DNA of 6,458 nt. It comes from Collinsella sp. (GTDB lineage: Bacteria; Actinomycetota; Coriobacteriia; Coriobacteriales; Coriobacteriaceae). The position numbers and the translations under genes were made by a program. Positions within the stretch are counted from its first letter, which is position 1. Every line of letters starts with the position of its first letter. The notes beneath the pieces are model-generated. The model did no database searches. It had not been told where the DNA came from and was given only the letters and a program-made list of their open reading frames with translations. This document shows positions 5,599-6,458 of the stretch, one piece after another. The DNA is taken from the NCBI GenBank assembly GCA_022713905.1, contig JAIHTM010000146.1, forward strand, positions 1 to 6,458, in the 5' to 3' direction.

Positions 5599-6458
5599 AT
5601 GGGTCCTCGCCAACGACAGGGACGCAGCCGTTCAAAGACGCATGCCCTGCCCATAATCCTGCTCTCGTTTTTGGGCTTTCTGCTGATTGCGGGCGTGGCG
5701 TTTGGCATCGGCATGGTCGGCAACGTCAACCGCTGGCTGTCCGATCTGCCCGACTACACCGACGCCAACGCGTATCTGGTGAGCGAGCCCACCGAGATCG
5801 TCGACTGCAACGGCAACAAGATCGCGAGCTTCTACACGCAAAACCGCAAGTCCATCACCAAGGACGAGGTCTCCCCCTACGTGCTGCAGGGCACCGTTGA
5901 CGTCGAGGACGAGCGCTTCTACGAGCACGGCGGTATCGACCTGTGGGGTATCGCGCGTGCTGCGGTGGCAACCCTCGGCGGCGGACACGAAGGCGCCTCG
6001 ACTATCACCCAGCAGCTGGTGCGCAACACCATCCTGCAGGAGGAGCAGTTCGACTCGACCATCGAGCGTAAAGTGCGCGAGGCCTACATCGCCGTCAAGA
6101 TGGAGGATATGTACTCCAAAGACGAGATCCTCATGATGTACCTCAACACCATCTATTACGGTCACGGCGCCTACGGTATTGAGGCCGCCGCCGAGACCTA
6201 CCTGTCCAAGAGCGCCGCAGACCTCACCCTGAGCGAGGCCGCGCTGTTGATCGGCCTTCCCAACTCGCCCTCGCAGTACGACCCCACGGTCAACCCCGAC
6301 CTGGCGCTGTCCCGTCGCAACAAGGTCCTCGACAACATGCTGCGTCTGGGCCACATTACGCAGGAGGAGCACGATGCCGCACAGGCCGAGCCCATCACCC
6401 TCAACGTGACCGAAATCTCGGGCAGCGGCGTCGACGTATACTCGCAGCCCTACTTTGT
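5599..6458 (+). CDS. Class A penicillin-binding protein, N-terminal part (GT51 transglycosylase), cut by window end
   Basis: This membrane-anchored peptidoglycan synthase polymerises lipid II into glycan strands through its GT51 domain. The 286 codons visible are uninterrupted and continue past the right edge, so the expected C-terminal transpeptidase domain is not seen. A basic cytoplasmic tail (residues 1-16, rich in Arg and Lys) is followed by one hydrophobic membrane segment (about 17-40). GT51 motifs appear in order: EDERFYEHGGID (103-114, with E103 the expected catalytic glutamate), GASTITQQLVRN (132-143), RKVREAYIAVKME (157-169), YLNTIYYGHGAYGIEAAA (181-198) and LSEAALLIGLPNSP (211-224). 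The start is set by GGAGG (5587-5591), 7 nt before ATG. The gene diverges from the U32 gene. A monofunctional GT51 enzyme is possible because the second half is absent, but residues beyond 240 continue with a linker typical of the bifunctional PBP1 type. Confidence 0.93.
   Translation, partial: MGPRQRQGRSRSKTHALPIILLSFLGFLLIAGVAFGIGMVGNVNRWLSDLPDYTDANAYLVSEPTEIVDCNGNKIASFYTQNRKSITKDEVSPYVLQGTVDVEDERFYEHGGIDLWGIARAAVATLGGGHEGASTITQQLVRNTILQEEQFDSTIERKVREAYIAVKMEDMYSKDEILMMYLNTIYYGHGAYGIEAAAETYLSKSAADLTLSEAALLIGLPNSPSQYDPTVNPDLALSRRNKVLDNMLRLGHITQEEHDAAQAEPITLNVTEISGSGVDVYSQPYF

Noticed and set aside
5632..6372. A 246-codon open frame on the minus strand opposite the penicillin-binding protein gene
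   Set aside because: The + strand frame contains all GT51 motifs in order with a strong ribosome site. The minus-strand frame is low-complexity Val/Gly/Asp-rich antisense translation.
1..6458. A novel defence system, mobile element or CRISPR array
   Set aside because: All sizeable coding capacity is accounted for by housekeeping genes. I found no transposase, integrase, direct-repeat array, attachment-site pair or composition break.

Overview
The window is high-GC bacterial DNA carrying four recognisable genes packed with short gaps. GC-ending codons dominate, Shine-Dalgarno sites are strong (AAAGGAG, AAGGAG, GGAGG), and a long U32-family protein lies beside tyrS. Together with the general look of the proteins, this suggests a high-GC Gram-positive gut anaerobe of the Coriobacteriia, such as Collinsella. 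That assignment is inference from composition and protein style; there is no rRNA or other marker here to settle it.

Layout from left to right: (1) 1-129, a possible 3' end of a rightward gene, with its stop interlocked with the stop of the next gene. (2) 126-1946, leftward, adenine deaminase (ade), a complete 606-residue protein. (3) 1947-2169, an intergenic region rich in RNA structure: a strong rho-independent terminator behind tyrS, a separate inverted repeat, a plausible ade promoter, and a second U-tailed hairpin inside the ade leader that looks like an attenuator. (4) 2170-3381, leftward, tyrosyl-tRNA synthetase (tyrS). (5) 3382-3477, the tyrS leader, with a candidate extended -10 promoter and a hairpin just before the Shine-Dalgarno. 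(6) 3478-5436, leftward, a 652-residue U32-family protein, probably an Fe-S RNA-hydroxylation enzyme rather than a true peptidase. (7) 5437-5598, a divergent intergenic region. (8) 5599 to the right edge, rightward, the N-terminal part of a class A penicillin-binding protein (membrane anchor plus GT51 glycosyltransferase domain), cut by the window end.

The U32 gene and tyrS may be co-transcribed leftward: no terminator is visible between them, and both would serve translation (RNA modification and tRNA charging). The terminator at 2106-2142 closes that unit, after which ade (purine salvage) appears to have its own promoter and regulated leader. The cell-wall synthase gene diverges from the U32 gene and is a separate unit.

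I see no mobile element, CRISPR array, phage gene, toxin-antitoxin pair or defence system. The coding content is ordinary housekeeping. The best candidate for something undescribed is the short ade leader with its internal terminator, which matches no riboswitch class that I can recognise.
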